Source of the DNA: Actinopolymorpha pittospori
Lineage (GTDB): Bacteria; Actinomycetota; Actinomycetes; Propionibacteriales; Actinopolymorphaceae
Assembly (NCBI RefSeq): GCF_014873875.1
Contig: NZ_JADBEM010000001.1
Location: 4,836,001-4,900,000 of the forward strand
Direction: 5' to 3'
DNA length: 64,000 nt
Below are positions 60,708 to 64,000 of the stretch, piece by piece. The first letter of the stretch is position 1. Each line of letters starts with the position of its first letter. Both the position numbers and the translations under genes were made by a program. The notes below the pieces were generated by a model. That model was not told the DNA's origin, ran no database searches, and saw nothing but the letters and a program-made list of their open reading frames with translations.

Positions 60708-62465
60708 GTGAGTACGCCCGCGTCGACGACCGAGACCCGACACCCTCGCGCCGACGGCCCGTGGGGCAGGTTGCGCGCCTGGCAGCAGGAAGCCTTCGAC
60801 GGTTACACGGCCAACAGTCCGCGCGACTACCTCGCGGTCGCGACGCCCGGTGCCGGCAAGACGGCGTTCGCCCTCACGATCGCGGCCGACCTGCTGGCTC
60901 GCCGGGTCATCGAGCGGATCATCGTGGTGACCCCGACCGAGCACCTGAAGCGGCAGTGGGCAGACGCGGCCGCACGCGGTGACGTCGCGCTCGACCCGGC
61001 GTTCGCCGGCCGTGGCGGACGCACGAGCCGCGACTTCCACGGTGTCGTCGTGACCTACGCGGGTGTCGCCGCCGCGGCGCTCGCCTTGCGGGTGCGCTGC
61101 GAGCGGTTCAAGACGCTGGTCATCCTCGACGAGATCCACCACGCGGGCGACGCGCTCACCTGGGGTGAGGCGGTGCGGGAGGCGTTCGAGCCGGCCACCC
61201 GCCGGATCTGTCTCACCGGTACGCCGTTCCGCAGTGACGCGAACCCGATTCCGTTCGTGTCGTACGTGGAGGACACCGAAGGCGTCCCACGCAGCGCGGC
61301 CGACTACGGCTACGGCTACGGCCGGGCGCTCGCCGACGGGGTGGTTCGCCCGGTGCTCTTCCTCGCGTACTCCGGCGACATGCGGTGGCGCACCAGCGCC
61401 GGCGACGAGGTGGCCGCCCGACTCGGTACGCCTCTCACCAAGGACATGGCCGCGCAGGCCTGGCGGACGGCCCTGGACCCGGCCGGCGACTGGATCCAGA
61501 CCGTCCTGCGGGCCGCCGACACCCGCCTGACCGAGGTACGCCGCCACGTACCCGACGCGGGCGGGCTGGTGATCGCGACGGACCAGGACTCCGCCCGCGC
61601 CTACGCCAAGACCCTCGGGCAGATCGCGGGGGAGCGACCCACGATCGTGCTCTCCGACGAACCGACCGCGAGCAAACGGATCGGGCAGTTCGCCGAGGGC
61701 GACAGCCGGTGGATGGTCGCCGTACGCATGGTCAGTGAGGGTGTCGACGTCCCCCGACTCGCCGTCGGCGTCTACGCCACCGCGACGCAGACTCCGTTGT
61801 TCTTCCAGCAGGCGGTCGGCCGTTTCGTCCGGGCCCGCCGGCGTGGGGAGACGGCCTCGCTCTTCCTGCCGACCGTGCCGGTGTTGCTGCGGTACGCGGC
61901 CGAGATGGAGGTCCTCCGCGACCACGCGCTCGGTCGCCCGATCCGCGACGAGGACGACATCTTCGCCGCGGAGAACGACCTGCTCGCCGAGGCCGCCCGG
62001 GGCGAGTCCAACGCCGATCTGCTGGAGAAGCCGAAGTTCCAGGCGATCGGGTCGGAGGCGGCGTTCGACCGGCTCGTCTACGACGGCAACGAGTTCGGCG
62101 GTGAACTCGGCGAGGACGAGACCGAGTTCCTCGGTATCCCTGGCCTGCTCGAACCGCAGCAGATGCGGGAACTGCTGCAGCGGCGGCGCAGTTCGCGCGA
62201 TGCCCCCACCGCGGTACCGGCGCCCACCCCGGCGGGTGCCGAGGCCGAACCCGAGGCCGCGGCCTACGAACGGCTCAGCGTCCTGCGTCGCGAGCTCAAC
62301 GGTCTCGTCGGAGCGTGGCACCACCGGACCGGCCAGCCCCACGGCGCTGTCCATGCCGAGCTGCGGCGGGTGTGTGGCGGTCCCCTCGCCGTGCAGGCCT
62401 CGGCCGAACAGCTGCAGGCACGGATCGACATGATCCGCGCCTGGGCGGTGAAGCGGACGTCCTGA
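60708..62465 (+). CDS. DEAD/DEAH-type superfamily 2 helicase
   Basis: The 585-residue protein has the superfamily 2 helicase core: Walker A ATPGAGKTA (45-53), the DEAH-like box DEIHH near residue 141, the SAT-equivalent LTGTPFRSD, and motif VI QAVGRFVRARRRG. A C-terminal region of about 130 residues is not a known domain. In actinobacteria this protein is commonly near DUF3039. It should act on DNA or RNA in ATP-dependent fashion, perhaps in repair. GTG at 60708 gives VSTPASTTETRH with GGAAGGGA upstream. Confidence 0.88.
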   Translation: MSTPASTTETRHPRADGPWGRLRAWQQEAFDGYTANSPRDYLAVATPGAGKTAFALTIAADLLARRVIERIIVVTPTEHLKRQWADAAARGDVALDPAFAGRGGRTSRDFHGVVVTYAGVAAAALALRVRCERFKTLVILDEIHHAGDALTWGEAVREAFEPATRRICLTGTPFRSDANPIPFVSYVEDTEGVPRSAADYGYGYGRALADGVVRPVLFLAYSGDMRWRTSAGDEVAARLGTPLTKDMAAQAWRTALDPAGDWIQTVLRAADTRLTEVRRHVPDAGGLVIATDQDSARAYAKTLGQIAGERPTIVLSDEPTASKRIGQFAEGDSRWMVAVRMVSEGVDVPRLAVGVYATATQTPLFFQQAVGRFVRARRRGETASLFLPTVPVLLRYAAEMEVLRDHALGRPIRDEDDIFAAENDLLAEAARGESNADLLEKPKFQAIGSEAAFDRLVYDGNEFGGELGEDETEFLGIPGLLEPQQMRELLQRRRSSRDAPTAVPAPTPAGAEAEPEAAAYERLSVLRRELNGLVGAWHHRTGQPHGAVHAELRRVCGGPLAVQASAEQLQARIDMIRAWAVKRTS

Positions 62466-62486
62466 GCGCGGGCTCACGACCCGCGC
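62466..62486. terminator. Terminator between helicase and AsnC genes
   Basis: GCGCGGG and CCCGCGC pair as a 7-bp stem with a 7-base loop directly after the helicase stop and before the convergent AsnC stop. Confidence 0.7.
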
Positions 62487-62507
62487 GACGACGATTCGGA
62501 CCAGTCC

Positions 62508-63002
62508 TCAGGGGCGCTCGCGGCCGTCCTCCTCGGCCGTCCGCACCAACAGGGGCACCGCGCGGGAGTGCAGCCGGGTCGCCAACACGATGACCGTCGA
62601 CGTACGCACGATCCCGTCGTAGGCGAGCAGCTCGTCGATGACGCGCTGCAGGTCGGTGTTGGAACGCGCCACCAGCCGGGTCATCATGTCCGCGCTGCCG
62701 CTGATCGTGTGCGCCTCCATCACCTCGGGAATGCCCGCGAGGTGCCGGGTGACCGCCGCGTGCCCGGCGCCCTGCCGGAGTTCCAGCGTGGCGAACGCCG
62801 TCACGCCGAAGCCCAGGGCCGCCGGATCGACCTGCGGTCCCCAGCCGCGGATGACGCCCGACCGCGCGAGCCGGTCGAGGCGGGCCTGGATCGTGCCGCG
62901 CGCCACTCCGAGTCGGCGGGAGGCCTCCAGGACGCCCACCCGCGGCTCCGCCGCGAACAGCTGCACGATCCGCGCGTCGAGCTCGTCCACCGGCGCACCC
63001 AC
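62508..63002 (-). CDS. Lrp/AsnC-family transcriptional regulator
   Basis: The 164-residue protein has the AsnC helix-turn-helix (LDARIVQLFAAEPRVGVLEASRRLGVARGTIQARLDRL) and a C-terminal ligand/oligomerisation RAM domain (GHAAVTRHLAGIPEVMEAHTISGSADMM). Lrp-type proteins often sense amino acids; divergence from hpd suggests tyrosine or phenylalanine catabolism as target. I chose GTG at 63000-63002, five bases after AGGGAGG. A TTG at 63033-63035 would extend it by 11 residues. TTGTACAA lies right there and may be its own operator. Confidence 0.9.
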   Translation of the reverse strand: MGAPVDELDARIVQLFAAEPRVGVLEASRRLGVARGTIQARLDRLARSGVIRGWGPQVDPAALGFGVTAFATLELRQGAGHAAVTRHLAGIPEVMEAHTISGSADMMTRLVARSNTDLQRVIDELLAYDGIVRTSTVIVLATRLHSRAVPLLVRTAEEDGRERP

Positions 63003-63027
63003 GCTGGCCTCCCTGCTGCCGAAAGCG

Positions 63028-63114
63028 TTGTACAAAGTGGACCTTTTGCCCGGTGAATCTTGTCAGGAACCTGGGCACTCTGTACACGCCGGTGAGGGAG
63101 CATTGCACAGAGTG
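63028..63114. promoter_or_regulatory. Operator candidates between asnC-type gene and hpd
   Basis: TTGTACAA (63028-63035) and CTGTACAC (63080-63087) share TGTACA with centres 52 bases apart, about five helical turns. An inverted repeat CACTCTGT (63076-63083) and ACAGAGTG (63107-63114) is perfect over 8 bp. These fit a multi-site AsnC-type operator that could serve both divergent genes. Confidence 0.62.
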
Positions 63115-63140
63115 TCGAACGTGGGAAAGGCTCCAGGTAG

Positions 63141-64000
<860 letters not shown>

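Overview
This window comes from the chromosome of a high-GC actinomycete. The evidence is the prfB-ftsE-ftsX-peptidase-smpB run at the left end, a tmRNA whose encoded tag ends in FALAA, many GTG starts with strong GGAGG-type ribosome sites, an F420-type luciferase-like oxidoreductase, and families that are largely actinobacterial (DUF3039, DUF1707, DUF1023, GlxA-type regulators). A Propionibacteriales-like soil organism (Actinopolymorpha, Kribbella or Nocardioides type) would fit, but this is inference; the sequence alone does not fix the genus.

Layout. 1-5 kb: translation termination, division and trans-translation core (prfB, ftsE, ftsX, M23 peptidase, smpB). 5-14.5 kb: MFS exporter, quinone oxidoreductase, membrane protein, acyl-CoA dehydrogenase-like protein, GH31 alpha-glucosidase, DinB protein and serA. 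14.5-21.3 kb: two convergent MFS genes whose 3' ends run into one another, a GlxA-type regulator, a LacI regulator and a large acyl-CoA dehydrogenase. 21.5-31.8 kb: a sugar-use locus with a GH35 beta-galactosidase divergent from a LacI regulator, followed by an Opp/Dpp-type ABC importer. 31.97-32.34 kb: ssrA (tmRNA), then a sparse stretch of apparently lower GC with a small membrane protein and an orphan ABC-2 polysaccharide-type permease, which looks like an old insertion hotspot. 34.3-41.5 kb: TetR, twin flavodoxins, twin DUF308 membrane proteins, a secreted phytase-like protein and a sulfatase. 41.8-51.4 kb: poxB with an F420-type oxidoreductase, an epimerase, an SDR, a methyltransferase, a NarL-type two-component system, and DUF1023 and DUF1707 proteins. 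51.5-56.5 kb: an MFS transporter, a stand-alone phenylalanyl-tRNA-synthetase-like ligase (SrmL type) and an ABC transporter whose ATPase has a collagen-like tail. 56.6-64 kb: malic enzyme, VanZ, YqgE, DUF3039, two paralogous small proteins of unknown function, a DEAD/DEAH-type helicase, an AsnC regulator and the start of 4-hydroxyphenylpyruvate dioxygenase, cut by the window edge.

No CRISPR array, transposase, integrase, rRNA or ordinary tRNA was recognised. The items most worth a second look are the SrmL-like aminoacyl-tRNA-synthetase paralogue between two transporters, the pair of small proteins sharing an RNAWEAVC core, the convergent MFS genes without separate stop regions, the GH35/Opp locus with its operator, and the inverted repeats in front of hpd.
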